Positions 9,669-19,493 are shown, counted from the stretch's first letter. The stretch is DNA of 64,000 nucleotides from Stieleria sp. JC731 (GCF_020966635.1 NZ_JAJKFQ010000001.1:1364001-1428000), one strand, 5' to 3'. Numbers and translations are program-made. The notes: a model not told the origin generated them from the letters alone.

Positions 9669-10733
9669 ATGACTCAAAACATTTGCCGGCGAAACTGGTT
9701 GCGAGGCACAGCTTCCCTAGCTGCGTCGTCGATGGTTGCGTCCAGCTTGCTGGTTTCAGATTCATCTCCGGCGTATGGCGAACGCAACGCCAACTGGGAT
9801 ACCTCGACTCAAAAGGGCTTGGCTTGGCTCAGCCGCACGCAGTCTTCACGCGGCCACTGGAACACTCAAGTCTACCCGACCGCGATTGCCGCTTTGGCTG
9901 GTACCGCGATGATCGGAAGCGGTTCGACGACCACACAGGGCCCCTACGCAAACGAGATTGCTCGGACCGCTGATTTCTTGATTAGCAAAAGTCGTAGCAA
10001 CGGATTGATCGGTGATCCCCAAACCGATCAACGCTACACCTATGGGCACGGCTTCGCGATGCTGTTCCTGTCTCAGGTCTTAGGCGAAGAAGGCCTGCTG
10101 GATCGCCGTAAAGAAATCGTCGATGTCTTAACCCGAGCGGTTCAATTCAGTGGTTACGCACAAACCGCTGCCGGTGGATGGGGCTATGTATCGGCCGCCG
10201 AGGGAAACGATTTTGACGAGGGGTCAACCACCATCACTCAGGTGCAAGGGTTACGTGGTTGTCGAAACGCAGGTATCCCGGTCAGCGGCGAAGTCATTGA
10301 TCGGGCCAAGCAATACATTTATGAGTGTAAAAACAAAGACGGCGGGATCAGCTATAGCAGTCGGCAACGCGGAAGCAGCCGTCCTGCGATCACCGCAGCG
10401 GCACTAGCGGCCCTTTACAATGCCGGCGATTACGACAGCGAGCATGTACCGGAGATGTGGCAGTACACCAAGAAGGAACTGCATGGCATCAGCGATGGTG
10501 CACGCAGTTTTGGGCATTGGCATTACACCTATCTGTATTACAGCCAGGTTGTTTATCGCCAAGGTGAAGAACTTTGGAAACCGTTCCGATCGCGGCTTTA
10601 TGATCGAATCGCCAGTGAACAACGCTCCGACGGCTATTGGGACCAAGGGCAAATTCATCCCGTGTATGTCACCGCATGCAACCTGATCATGATGCAGCTG
10701 GACTACGGGTATCTGCCTATCTATCAGCGTTAA
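9669..10733 (+). CDS. Exported prenyltransferase/squalene-oxidase-repeat protein
   Basis: The 354-residue protein starts with a Tat-like signal (RRNWLRGTASLAASS, cleavage likely after PAYG near residue 37). The mature part has repeated alpha-alpha-barrel segments, for example GLAWLSRTQSSRGHW, AAGGWGYVSAAEGNDFDEG, KNKDGGISYSSRQRG and SDGYWDQGQIHPVYVTA, as in terpene cyclase/prenyltransferase-fold proteins. The acidic DxDD motif of squalene-hopene cyclase is not evident, so a true cyclase activity is doubtful. Planctomycetes carry many such exported proteins of unknown role. It converges on the PQQ-propeller gene downstream. Confidence 0.75.
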   Translation: MTQNICRRNWLRGTASLAASSMVASSLLVSDSSPAYGERNANWDTSTQKGLAWLSRTQSSRGHWNTQVYPTAIAALAGTAMIGSGSTTTQGPYANEIARTADFLISKSRSNGLIGDPQTDQRYTYGHGFAMLFLSQVLGEEGLLDRRKEIVDVLTRAVQFSGYAQTAAGGWGYVSAAEGNDFDEGSTTITQVQGLRGCRNAGIPVSGEVIDRAKQYIYECKNKDGGISYSSRQRGSSRPAITAAALAALYNAGDYDSEHVPEMWQYTKKELHGISDGARSFGHWHYTYLYYSQVVYRQGEELWKPFRSRLYDRIASEQRSDGYWDQGQIHPVYVTACNLIMMQLDYGYLPIYQR

Positions 10734-10751
10734 GAGCTTGCCCCTTTGTCA

Positions 10752-10784
10752 GTCGCCGACCCGTTTTGAAATCGGATCGGCGAC
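10752..10784. terminator. Hairpin between convergent genes, possible bidirectional terminator
   Basis: GTCGCCGA at 10752-10759 pairs with TCGGCGAC at 10777-10784. The stem continues inward with CCG/CGG after one mismatch, leaving a loop of about 9 nt. It sits in the 109-bp gap between convergent genes. There is no T-tract on either side, so it may be a boundary hairpin rather than a classic intrinsic terminator. Confidence 0.45.
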
Positions 10785-10842
10785 CGATGACGAGCGACCG
10801 TGTTTAAGACTCGAGCCGCTCTATGATGATCGTCTTTGAAGC

Positions 10843-12129
10843 TTATTCGGCCAAGATGTCATAAGCATACAGCAGGTCTTGATCGCGAATGATCAACTTG
10901 CCGTTGCCAACGATTGGGTGAGCCCAGATTGCACCTTGCTTACGTGCAACGCTGGTTTCCTTTGGAAGAACCAGTTTGCCATGTTCGATGTAACGGTCGC
11001 GTGACGGTTCGACCAACAGGACGCTGCCGTCTTTGTCACCATAGCAATACAAGCGGCCATCGGCGTAGCAGATCGATCCGCTACGATTAGGACGTGCACG
11101 TTCGGTCCACAATGCTTCGCCAGAAACAAGGTCCTGTGCCATCCACGCACCGCCGCTCTGTTTAGTAAATCCATAAATCACATCGTCAACCAGAACCACG
11201 CCCCCGTGATGGTTTTCCATCGTCTTGCTGTTCAAGGCATACAGGGGAATCATTTGCAGTCCATCGCTCGATGGGACAAGACGCAGCAATGTGTTACCTG
11301 CACCGTAAGCACTGGTGTGGTACACCAAGTCGTCTTTGACGATGGGAGTCGGAATGACTGCGATGTTGTTACCCGTGGCGGTGTCTTCGAACAGTTTCTT
11401 TCCGGTCTTCGCGTCGAAGCCAAACAAGCCGGGCTTGCTGGCTGTGACATAAAAGGTAACGTTGCCAACGGTGGCTTTGATCGGAGAAACGTATTCGGCT
11501 GAGGCTTCAACACCTTCGCTGCCCCAAACCTTTTTGCCGGTTTGGCGGTCCAGTCCGACCAGGAAGTTCTTTTCGCCAGGACAGACAATCACTCGATCGC
11601 CGTCGACAAGTGGTGACGCACTGTAGCCCCAGGCAGGAATCTTTCCGCCGTATTCGGCAACCAGGTCGACACTCCACTGCACTTCACCGCTATTTTTATC
11701 GAGGGCCGCGATGACGCCTTTGTCGGACAATGCGAACACCTGATTGCCATCGACGGTGGGGGTGGACCGTTGCCCGGCACCCCAACCGGTGTTGTAGTCA
11801 CCGTCCTGTCCGGCTGGCCCAATTGGTGCTGTCCACTGGGTTGCACCATCAACCATCGACAAGCAATACACAAGTGCTTGGTCATCTTTGGAACCCATCG
11901 TGTAAAGCGAGTCGCCGACGATCGAAACGGCCGAATATCCGGTGCCCAAACCTTCGATCGACCAAGCCAGCTTTGGACCGCCTTCGGGCCATGAGCTCAG
12001 CAAACGTTGCTCGGCCGCATGCCCATCACGGTGGATGCCACGCCACTGAGGCCAGTTTGCATCCTGAGCATTCACGATCGTGCAAACACTGGCGATCGCG
12101 ATGATGCTAAGCAGTTGAATAGATTTCAT
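10843..12129 (-). CDS. Exported PQQ-like beta-propeller repeat protein
   Basis: The start was set at ATG 12129, which gives MKSIQLLSIIAIASVCTIVN, a Sec signal peptide ending at NAQ-DA. An upstream start at 12207 would bury this signal. The mature protein (about 405 residues) has successive PQQ-type blades: WPQWRGIHRDGHAAEQ at the start, KLAWSIEGLGTGYSAVSI, VIAALDKNSGEVQWS, LVGLDRQTGKKVWGS, LFGFDAKTGKKLFED and AQDLVSGEALWTE. WPQWRG followed by PQQ blades is a hallmark of a large planctomycete and verrucomicrobial family of periplasmic propellers of unknown function, distantly similar to BamB. No haem-binding or quinoprotein dehydrogenase motifs were seen. Confidence 0.85.
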   Translation of the reverse strand: MKSIQLLSIIAIASVCTIVNAQDANWPQWRGIHRDGHAAEQRLLSSWPEGGPKLAWSIEGLGTGYSAVSIVGDSLYTMGSKDDQALVYCLSMVDGATQWTAPIGPAGQDGDYNTGWGAGQRSTPTVDGNQVFALSDKGVIAALDKNSGEVQWSVDLVAEYGGKIPAWGYSASPLVDGDRVIVCPGEKNFLVGLDRQTGKKVWGSEGVEASAEYVSPIKATVGNVTFYVTASKPGLFGFDAKTGKKLFEDTATGNNIAVIPTPIVKDDLVYHTSAYGAGNTLLRLVPSSDGLQMIPLYALNSKTMENHHGGVVLVDDVIYGFTKQSGGAWMAQDLVSGEALWTERARPNRSGSICYADGRLYCYGDKDGSVLLVEPSRDRYIEHGKLVLPKETSVARKQGAIWAHPIVGNGKLIIRDQDLLYAYDILAE

Positions 12130-12484
12130 GGGTGTGTTTGGTTGCGGCGAAAAGGGTAGGCACATCGGGAAGTCATTTATCATAGCCAATTCGCACATCA
12201 TAGCCAAAAGAGATTGCTTTTAGTGGAACGGCCCCGTTTTTGAATTCAGATGCTCGCCGAAAGAAAATTCGATTCGGAGTATCCGCTTTCAGTGCCGTGG
12301 GGGCATGAATCGCGATCAAGACTGTCGCTCGGATACCACCGGATCGAGCGAGGGGCCTCCGATAAAGTGAGCAGGCCACTCATAAAGTGAACTGGCCACC
12401 GATCGATCGCTGCTGCCGTTTACCCTCCTTGGCCAATCGAATCGGGACACTTGAAGTACTACCATCGCACTGATGGACGGTGGG
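12130..12484. other. Intergenic stretch with a short tandem repeat
   Basis: 355 bp separate the PQQ-propeller gene from the ABC exporter gene, both on the minus strand. No convincing small gene, tRNA or terminator is seen. The only structure found is the 20-bp direct repeat at 12362-12401. The promoter of the propeller gene must lie here. Confidence 0.5.
12362..12401. repeat. Two tandem 20-bp direct repeats
   Basis: ATAAAGTGAGCAGGCCACTC at 12362-12381 is followed directly by a second copy at 12382-12401 that differs at about five positions. The unit AAAGTGAACTGGCCAC resembles sequences repeated at the ends of some IS21-family elements, but no transposase is nearby. It could equally be a tandem operator upstream of the propeller gene. 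Confidence 0.4.
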
Positions 12485-14431
12485 TCATCCCGCCGTTTGG
12501 CTCTCCGTCATTTGTAGCTGAACCATTTCTTGGTACCGTCCGCCGCGTGAAAGCAGTTCTGTGTGCGTACCGGTTTCAATGATCCGGCCGTCTTCGAGAA
12601 CAACAATCTTATCGGCATTGCGAATGGTGCTCAGGCGGTGCGCGATGACAAAGGCGGTTCGATCTTGAAGCAGAGTTTCTAACGAACGCTGAATCAGCCG
12701 TTCGCTTTCACTGTCCAGATTGCTGGTCGCTTCATCAAGAATCAGGATCTTGGGATCAGCCAGGATTGCCCGCGCGATTGCCAGACGCTGACGTTGTCCA
12801 CCGGAGAGTTTGACCCCCCTTTCGCCGATGACACTGTCGTAGCCATTGGGCAGTTTTTCGATGAATTCGTGTGCCGCAGCAGCATTGGCGGCAGCCAGCA
12901 ATTCTTCATGGCTGCAGTGCCGTCGCGCGTAGGTGATGTTGTCAGCGATTGTGCCATCGAACAAGAACACATCTTGCTCGACGATCCCCAAAAGGTTGCG
13001 GTAGGATTCCAGGTTGATCTCGCGAAGGTCGCGACCGTCCAAAGCCAAGCTGCCGTCGCTCGGGTCATAGAACCTGGCGATCAAGTTCGTCAGCGTCGTC
13101 TTACCCGCTCCACTACGGCCGACCAGTGCGATCGTTTCGCCAGCGTTTACCTCAAGCGAGATGTTCTTTAGGACTTCTGTTTCGGTGTCCGGATAGCGGA
13201 ACGTCAGATCGCGTATTTCGATCTTGCCAGCAACGTTTGCTTTGGTGAGATGGATCGCGTTGGGATTGCTTGGCAGTTCGTTTTCATTTTCCAAGACATC
13301 AAGGATTCGATCGAGCCCGGCGAGGTTGTTTTGAAATCCGACCGCACTTGCGGCGATTGTTGCTAAGGGATCAAGCAGCATCGTGAGGTACACCAGAAAC
13401 ATCATCATGTCACCAAGTGTCAGTTCGCTGTGAATGATTTGGTATCCGCCATAGAGCAGCAGCCCTGTTGATGCGATCGGGATTAAGACTTCCCAAATCG
13501 TTTCGATGATGCGAGTCCACCACCAGGTGAACAATTGCTGGCGAACGAGGAAGCCGCCTTCATGGACGAACTTGTTGGATTCGTTTCGCGACCGAGAGAA
13601 CGTGCGGACCACTCGAATCCCACCAAACGTTTCGGTGGCGTTCGAATCGATCAGTTGACGCTGTTTGCGGATGTCGCGATATAGCGGGCGGATGCGGTTG
13701 ATGTATGTGCGATGCGTCACCCACACGATTGGTAATAGCAGCAAACCACCGACCATCAATTTCCAGTCCACGAAAACCAGGATGACGAGGCTTCCGATGA
13801 ACTGCACGACGGCGCGCCACGGGTTGTACAGCATCGAAAAGATCAGTTCGGCGACACCTCCCGCATCTTCACGGATCAAGCTGGCAACGCCGCCACTTTT
13901 CAGGTCATAGACTTTGTCCAGTGGCAGTCGGATCGCGTGTTCGAAAACATTCTTTCGGATCGTGATCTGCGATTGGTTGACCGCTTTGGTGGCCGTCCAG
14001 CGGCTGAAAAGGTGAACGACTGTTGCGATTCCCGTTGTGATCACAACCGCAGCCGATATCCAAATCAGACGTTGCATCTTTTCGTCTGGGAAATCGAAAC
14101 CGGAAAGGTAAACCGGCAATGGTTTTGGCGGATCGGTCAACACACAATCGATTGCCAATTTGGTTCCAAGTGGTGGGATCAGTCGTAGACCGATGGCAAC
14201 GGTAAGGAAAGCCAAGGCCACAAAGATCTGACGCCGGTGAGGTCGCACCAGTCCCCAGAATTCTTTGATCAGTTCCCAGAAGCCGCGTTCACGGTCGCCT
14301 AACTTTTTGGCCGGTCGACCGTGTCCATGAAAGCTGCCGCCCCGGGCCGACCGCGGCTGTTTAGTCGCGTTTCGCTCGCGTACGGTTTGGCGGTAATCGC
14401 GGAATCGGTTTCGGCTTGGTTGAATGGTCAT
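12485..14431 (-). CDS. ABC transporter, fused permease and ATPase (MsbA/exporter type)
   Basis: A 648-residue half-transporter that would act as a homodimer in the inner membrane. A basic soluble leader of about 60 residues precedes a six-helix transmembrane domain (residues about 65-370, starting QIFVALAFLTVAIGLRLIPP). The nucleotide-binding domain has Walker A LVGRSGAGKTTL (near 437), Q-loop GIVEQDVFLFDG, signature KLSGGQRQRLAIARAIL, Walker B ILILDEATSNLD and the switch histidine in VIAHRLST. This architecture is shared by lipid A flippases, glycolipid exporters and drug exporters. Its position downstream of an acyltransferase and a GT-C-like gene favours envelope-lipid export, but that is inference. 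Confidence 0.9.
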   Translation of the reverse strand: MTIQPSRNRFRDYRQTVRERNATKQPRSARGGSFHGHGRPAKKLGDRERGFWELIKEFWGLVRPHRRQIFVALAFLTVAIGLRLIPPLGTKLAIDCVLTDPPKPLPVYLSGFDFPDEKMQRLIWISAAVVITTGIATVVHLFSRWTATKAVNQSQITIRKNVFEHAIRLPLDKVYDLKSGGVASLIREDAGGVAELIFSMLYNPWRAVVQFIGSLVILVFVDWKLMVGGLLLLPIVWVTHRTYINRIRPLYRDIRKQRQLIDSNATETFGGIRVVRTFSRSRNESNKFVHEGGFLVRQQLFTWWWTRIIETIWEVLIPIASTGLLLYGGYQIIHSELTLGDMMMFLVYLTMLLDPLATIAASAVGFQNNLAGLDRILDVLENENELPSNPNAIHLTKANVAGKIEIRDLTFRYPDTETEVLKNISLEVNAGETIALVGRSGAGKTTLTNLIARFYDPSDGSLALDGRDLREINLESYRNLLGIVEQDVFLFDGTIADNITYARRHCSHEELLAAANAAAAHEFIEKLPNGYDSVIGERGVKLSGGQRQRLAIARAILADPKILILDEATSNLDSESERLIQRSLETLLQDRTAFVIAHRLSTIRNADKIVVLEDGRIIETGTHTELLSRGGRYQEMVQLQMTESQTAG

Positions 14432-14540
14432 GCAGTATTGGTAGGAACGTTAGCCAGCATTGGCAAGCTGTTGATTTCTTTAAGACGTGTCTCGATCCGA
14501 GAATTCTACGTTGACAACCGATGCAGCTCTGGCGACTGAA

Positions 14541-15818
14541 TCAACGTTCCGGATCGGCGTCCGTAGTAGAGCCGAGTAGCACTTGTTCTGCCTCCCGAAA
14601 TGCGGATTCGGATTGGAAATACGACCGAGGCAAGACGACTGCGGTCGTACCGGTCTCGGTTGCCAAAACTAGCGTGTTCTTCACCCGCAGTCGTTTGGGC
14701 AGTGTATCCAGAGGAAAACGAATCAAAAGGCTGCGTTGGTCGAGCCAAAGATCGGTCGCCGATATGGCACCGCTGAGCGTTATGTCTCGACTGACTTTAA
14801 ACGTAAACCAAAGTCCGACTGAGAGAAAAACGAGTTGTGGTAGGATCAAAGCGACCAGACGCCATGGCCCTTTGTCGGCATGATTATTGAAATGATCAAA
14901 GCCGATCCAGCTGGCCGAAACGAATAGGGCGAATAGAAACAGTTTCCAAAGAACGACTGCCCAGCCTAGTAGCGGTGTGTTGGCGGCGTCGGCTTGGTAG
15001 TCCGGTAGCTCGGTTTTGATTTTTCGACGGATTCGATGCCGTGCCTTCAGCTCCGCTTTGGTCGAAATGTTCAGTTGGATGCTTCCATCGGTGTAGTCCG
15101 GGAACGATTCCGATGATTCATCCGGGATAGCAGCGAGATCAAATCCCATCGGTTGTTCGATCTGCCATCGGGCGATGCTGCCAACCAGTGCGTCGAACAC
15201 CACCCGTTGATCCTGATTGTCGATCCAATCGCGAGGTATCAGCACAGGGCTGGAGTAAGCCAGGTTCAGCAGCCAGGCGTCTTCGCTGACAAAGGCTTGT
15301 ATTTGTCGCCAGCCGCAGAACACTTCAACGACCCTGCCGTCACGCGTTTGTTTCTCTAGCGAGAGTCCCAGTTCTGCCAAATGAACTTTTGTCGGGCCAC
15401 CAAGCGGCGGGTCAGCCAATAAGAACCGACGCGAGTTGATCGAGGTCAGGATCAGTAGGATGACGACGAACAGCGATGTGATGATGACGAACGAAAAGAT
15501 CATCGACGGAGTGATCAGCGAGACGAACGTCTGATTCGCTGGGTTAAGCTCAAACACCACGATCATTGGGATGACGATCAACAGCCCAAAAGTGATTCCC
15601 CACCACGATGTCTTGCGTGTTGGGGGATTCGCGCGCTCGGCTAAGATTGGTTCTTGTTTACAAACTTTGGCAAGCCGAATCGCTTTCTGTTCGCCGATGT
15701 CACCTTCGATCGTTTTTAGGTTCCCTAGGTACCGTGGCGGTTCGATTGACCCATTTTCGGGTTGCTCAGCCTTGTCTTCAGTCGACTGCGTCGGAGGTTG
15801 GTAGGGATTGGAGGCCAT
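14541..15818 (-). CDS. Membrane protein with two YcxB-like domains
   Basis: This 425-residue protein begins MASNPYQPPTQS, a proline-rich leader common in planctomycete membrane proteins. Two pairs of membrane helices are visible: WWGITFGLLIVIPMIVVFEL with MIFSFVIITSLFVVILLIL, and LFLFALFVSASWIGF with LVALILPQLVFLSVGLWFTF. Each pair is followed by a soluble segment reminiscent of YcxB. The first is FCGWRQIQAFVSEDAWLL leading into PVLIPRDWI; the second is NTLVLATETGTTAVVLPRSY. The protein therefore looks like an internal duplication. YcxB-like domains have no known biochemical function. The gene starts 10 bp after the upstream GT-C-like gene, so the two are surely cotranscribed. Confidence 0.65.
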   Translation of the reverse strand: MASNPYQPPTQSTEDKAEQPENGSIEPPRYLGNLKTIEGDIGEQKAIRLAKVCKQEPILAERANPPTRKTSWWGITFGLLIVIPMIVVFELNPANQTFVSLITPSMIFSFVIITSLFVVILLILTSINSRRFLLADPPLGGPTKVHLAELGLSLEKQTRDGRVVEVFCGWRQIQAFVSEDAWLLNLAYSSPVLIPRDWIDNQDQRVVFDALVGSIARWQIEQPMGFDLAAIPDESSESFPDYTDGSIQLNISTKAELKARHRIRRKIKTELPDYQADAANTPLLGWAVVLWKLFLFALFVSASWIGFDHFNNHADKGPWRLVALILPQLVFLSVGLWFTFKVSRDITLSGAISATDLWLDQRSLLIRFPLDTLPKRLRVKNTLVLATETGTTAVVLPRSYFQSESAFREAEQVLLGSTTDADPER

Positions 15819-15828
15819 GTCGGAGGAT

Positions 15829-18012
15829 TCAATCAGCGTGCTCTGTTGGATCCGTCAGTGTTTTTCCAAGCAGTGTTTTGCGAAACATCGTTCCATCGGA
15901 ATCGATTGGGGCAAACCCAAGTTGATTTAAGTATTCAGCCGCACCGCGGCGTCGATCGACAATTAGTGTAATCCCCTTCTCCGCCAACCACTTTGAAACC
16001 GTTGGAATGGTCAGCGTCTGAGTTGCAGACGGTTGGACATCCAGCGGTTGACGGTCCAGCAAGTGATAAAATATCTGGCGGTCAACAAGGAACGATTCTC
16101 CGCGACGGTCCCAAGCAAAGGCTTCAACATAGCAGTCAGGCCAGTACGAGCCTGATTCCACCAGCCAGTAATGCAAGGTCGCTGACAGTTCCAGCAAAAG
16201 TACTTGGTCGTCTTCTGCCAGTTCGGCTGGTCTTAAGTCCGAAAGACTGCGTGCGGGATCAACCGCTTGCCATCGATCGCGACGTTCAGTCGCTGCAGCG
16301 AGTTCGAAATCAAGCAAGCTATTGATACCACGAATTTGCGATGTTGGTGATTCAATATCGTATCGGTAGAGCAAACATGGTGTGACCAATAGAGCGGCAA
16401 GCAGCCATTCGCTTCGTCGACGCAACCACGGCGGGATGATCGATTGGATCGCGATCGCCAATGTGGTGATCGCGGCAGGATAGATGAACCAATGCAGTCG
16501 TTCGTATCCGCCGCTGATGTGGGGAACCCGACTGAGAACGAAGGGGCTGGCAAACCAGATTAGCCAAAGGATCGATAGGCTTGACGCTGCCAGAATCAAT
16601 GCAGGGCTAATTTGTGGTTTCGCTGGACCTTTCCGCAAAAGATAGCGCCGAGCTAGATCCCGAGCAGCGATCATCAGGAACCCGGCGTGCATGAAAAGCA
16701 GCAACCCACATCCCGTGATGACACTCGATTGAAGTGAAAGTGTCTGTCCACGATAAGCCAACGTGTCCGACGGCAGGCCCGAATCTTTAATCGTGTTATA
16801 GAACCCGACCCAATAATGGAGCGGTCGACCTGAGAGTGACTGCTGGAAATCCATCACGATGACTTCACGGATCTGGTCATGATTGCCTTGCGCATCACCT
16901 AGCAAGAGCACCGTGATGAAAAGAATTCCCAAATAGCCATATGCGATGATCGATCGAGACATATGGAATCGTTTGCTTCGATAGAAAGCGAGCAGGCACG
17001 GCGGGACCAACATCAGTAGGTAAACAGCCGTCAGTGGATGGAAACGCACGACGGCGGGCGCTAACAACAATAGCGGGATGATCGATCTGGATCTTCCGCG
17101 GGCCCATTGAACGGTCAGCGTCGCGATAGCCGGAATCAGCCAAAATAGCGCAAAGTCTTTATCGAGAAGAAAGTTGTTCGTGATCCGAAATGAATAGTTG
17201 AACGCATTGAAATTGCGGAAACCAAATAGCACTGGCGAAAGGCTTGCCAACATGCACACCGGGTAGCTTGCCCTTCGCAGCGACAGCGTGCGAATGAAAT
17301 GAACCAAACACAAAAGCACGCTAAATGCGATCGGGATCGTCAGGTATCGCTGTAGCACTAAGTCGACAGCAACACCACTGGACTGGCTGATCAAGCATGG
17401 AAGCAAGTGAAAGTAATGCGCACGCCAACGCGGCATCGGTTGGTCGACTTCCATTGCAGACATGCCAATCGGGGAAACCTGTAGCGTTTCCCAGCGGGTC
17501 ATGTCCTGCTGCTGCAGGATGAATTGGTGGATGTCGTTGGATCGGGGGGCTTCGTAAATGCAGATCGAAACGACGACCAATGTGGCAATCACTATCAAGT
17601 GCGACTTTGGGATTCGCCATGGAGCATGCTCTACGCCGTGCAGCGTGAAGCCTCGGATTGCGAGCGAGGCGATCAACAACACGATCCAGAAACGGATCAT
17701 GGACGCCATGCTTAGTTGCAAGGCACAAAAGGTCGCGATCGCAGCAGCATACACGGCCATCGCCGTGATCATGCCGCCGCTGTAACGCGATAGCATGGAG
17801 GATGTTTTTCCTTGCCAAAGCGGCGCGATGCACCATCCAGGCAGCAAGAAACCCAGCCAGCAGGTTTGCACCACCGCATCGGCACTGTTGCCATCGCCAA
17901 GAATGACCGTGAGTGCCAGTACCGCCGCGTGAATCAGCAGTAGTGGCGAGATGTCACGAATCAGCGGCATCGGTTTTGGGCGAACAGAAATGGTTGATGG
18001 GAGAAGGTCCAT
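15829..18012 (-). CDS. Polytopic membrane protein, GT-C glycosyltransferase-like
   Basis: The 727-residue protein has about 11-13 membrane helices over residues 20-560 and then a soluble C-terminal region of about 165 residues. The first large extracytoplasmic loop carries acidic and polar residues (PRSNDIHQFILQQQDM), the place where GT-C glycosyltransferases have catalytic Asp/Glu. FHPLTAVYLL and GGYERLHWFIYPAAITTL are further conserved-looking spots. The fold resembles GT-C or PMT-type enzymes that use polyprenyl-phosphate sugars, but no family motif is decisive. Gaps are 45 bp to the acyltransferase upstream and 10 bp to the YcxB-like gene downstream, which indicates a single operon. Confidence 0.6.
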   Translation of the reverse strand: MDLLPSTISVRPKPMPLIRDISPLLLIHAAVLALTVILGDGNSADAVVQTCWLGFLLPGWCIAPLWQGKTSSMLSRYSGGMITAMAVYAAAIATFCALQLSMASMIRFWIVLLIASLAIRGFTLHGVEHAPWRIPKSHLIVIATLVVVSICIYEAPRSNDIHQFILQQQDMTRWETLQVSPIGMSAMEVDQPMPRWRAHYFHLLPCLISQSSGVAVDLVLQRYLTIPIAFSVLLCLVHFIRTLSLRRASYPVCMLASLSPVLFGFRNFNAFNYSFRITNNFLLDKDFALFWLIPAIATLTVQWARGRSRSIIPLLLLAPAVVRFHPLTAVYLLMLVPPCLLAFYRSKRFHMSRSIIAYGYLGILFITVLLLGDAQGNHDQIREVIVMDFQQSLSGRPLHYWVGFYNTIKDSGLPSDTLAYRGQTLSLQSSVITGCGLLLFMHAGFLMIAARDLARRYLLRKGPAKPQISPALILAASSLSILWLIWFASPFVLSRVPHISGGYERLHWFIYPAAITTLAIAIQSIIPPWLRRRSEWLLAALLVTPCLLYRYDIESPTSQIRGINSLLDFELAAATERRDRWQAVDPARSLSDLRPAELAEDDQVLLLELSATLHYWLVESGSYWPDCYVEAFAWDRRGESFLVDRQIFYHLLDRQPLDVQPSATQTLTIPTVSKWLAEKGITLIVDRRRGAAEYLNQLGFAPIDSDGTMFRKTLLGKTLTDPTEHAD

Positions 18013-18057
18013 TGCATCATAGCCGACTTGGTATTGTCGGACGAATGCGCAGCCGGA

Positions 18058-19296
18058 CTATAGTTTTCGAGCTTCGCCGGACAATTCGCCGAGCATCGAT
18101 TTCAACGAGTCTTCGACCGATTGCATCAGCGGGTCGCGTTGGCCTTTGGGAGGCCGCCCGGTGTCAACCTTAATGGGATCATCGAACTGGATCACTGCTT
18201 TAAGCGGGATCGAGTGATCGGCTTTGCCGTTGATCGTTTCCTGCATTCGCTGGATCGTTTCGACAATTCGAGTGTCCGTTACCTGGTCTTCCATCAGATA
18301 ACTGTCGGGATAAGAAGAGAGGTCTTGCGCAAGATCCGCCGAATCGACATGTCGGCGCAATTGCTGTTTCTCTTTGGCTGAATGGGCGTCGCTGAAAAAC
18401 CGGGTTGAGGCGACCGAACGAATGTTTCGAACACGTTCTCGAACGATGTCGGTGGACTTGTCGATCGACATTTCTTGTTCGGTCACGGTCAGGATGTGTT
18501 CGATCAAATCATCGCGTCGCTGTGGCAGCGGGCCTCCGCAAGAACGGCCGTAATATTGTGTTTCTTTCAAGGCGAGCATGGCTTCGGCAAGTTGAATGGT
18601 TCGCGTGCGGAGGCAGCGCGAGGGCATTCGGTTCCAGCCGATTTGCATTTCGAAACGGTCGAGTTGTTCGGTTGCCCAGCGATCGATTTTTTCAACGCAC
18701 AGGTATTTAATCGCGACCGGCTGGATGACCACTTCTCCGCTGCCAGAAACCGCCGCGGTTTCAGGATCGTCTTTTCGTTTGCGTCGTCGTTTAGCGGCCG
18801 TCCGTGCCATGAATGCGACACCGTCAAGGAGCGGTTTTAGTTCGTCGTTGGTGCGATTGGTGGTGCCTTCGGGGAAAACGATCAATGGTCGACGACCTTC
18901 AGATAGGATGTCGATCGCGGCTTCCAAAGCTTTGCGGTCATTGCCTTCGCGAAAGATACTAAAGCCGCCCATTCTGCGGATCGCAAATGCATCCAGTGCG
19001 CCTTCATTAAATAGGTGCCAGGATGCCATCGCATGGACGTGGACACCGATTTCGCGTCCGGGCCAGCCCATGACCAGCGGATCGGCATAACGACAGTGGT
19101 TTGGGGCAAGCAGCACCGAATGTCCGGCATCGATCGCCTGTTTAAAACGTTCAACCTTTCGCAGTTCGTAATCGACGACACCTTCTTTGCGACGCAAATA
19201 AAAATCGTACAGACGCAAACGCTGGATCAGCCAAGGCCAAGCGGTGGAGCGAATCGGGGGAACGAATTCGTAGGGCCTGTCGAAAACGACGGTCAT
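18058..19296 (-). CDS. PlsC-type acyltransferase (1-acylglycerol-3-phosphate acyltransferase-like)
   Basis: A 412-residue protein with acyltransferase motif I LLAPNHCRYADPLVMG (HX4D, near residue 67) and motif III LIVFPEGTTNRTND (FPEG, near residue 138). RRMGGFSIFREGNDRKALE lies between them as motif II. These define the PlsC/LPLAT family, which acylates lysophosphatidate or related lipids at the inner membrane. It is longer than typical PlsC (about 240 residues): the extra C-terminal 200 residues are helical and charged, without recognisable motif. Tight linkage to a GT-C-like gene suggests an envelope lipid substrate, which is inference. The start ATG 19296 is supported by immediate similarity. 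Confidence 0.82.
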   Translation of the reverse strand: MTVVFDRPYEFVPPIRSTAWPWLIQRLRLYDFYLRRKEGVVDYELRKVERFKQAIDAGHSVLLAPNHCRYADPLVMGWPGREIGVHVHAMASWHLFNEGALDAFAIRRMGGFSIFREGNDRKALEAAIDILSEGRRPLIVFPEGTTNRTNDELKPLLDGVAFMARTAAKRRRKRKDDPETAAVSGSGEVVIQPVAIKYLCVEKIDRWATEQLDRFEMQIGWNRMPSRCLRTRTIQLAEAMLALKETQYYGRSCGGPLPQRRDDLIEHILTVTEQEMSIDKSTDIVRERVRNIRSVASTRFFSDAHSAKEKQQLRRHVDSADLAQDLSSYPDSYLMEDQVTDTRIVETIQRMQETINGKADHSIPLKAVIQFDDPIKVDTGRPPKGQRDPLMQSVEDSLKSMLGELSGEARKL

Positions 19297-19493
19297 GCTA
19301 AACGGTCTTGGCAGAAGTACGAAACGGAAAGCCGCGTGCGTTGTCGAGCGGTACTGGTGGCGTCAGACCGGCGAAAAAGTTGTGGGAATGAAAACCGATA
19401 AACCTCTTTGGAGACTCAGGGTGTTCGGTTCCCGAAACCGTTCCGCGAAAAGAACTGACTGCGACAGCCGACAAATGCGTTTACGCAAAAGGG

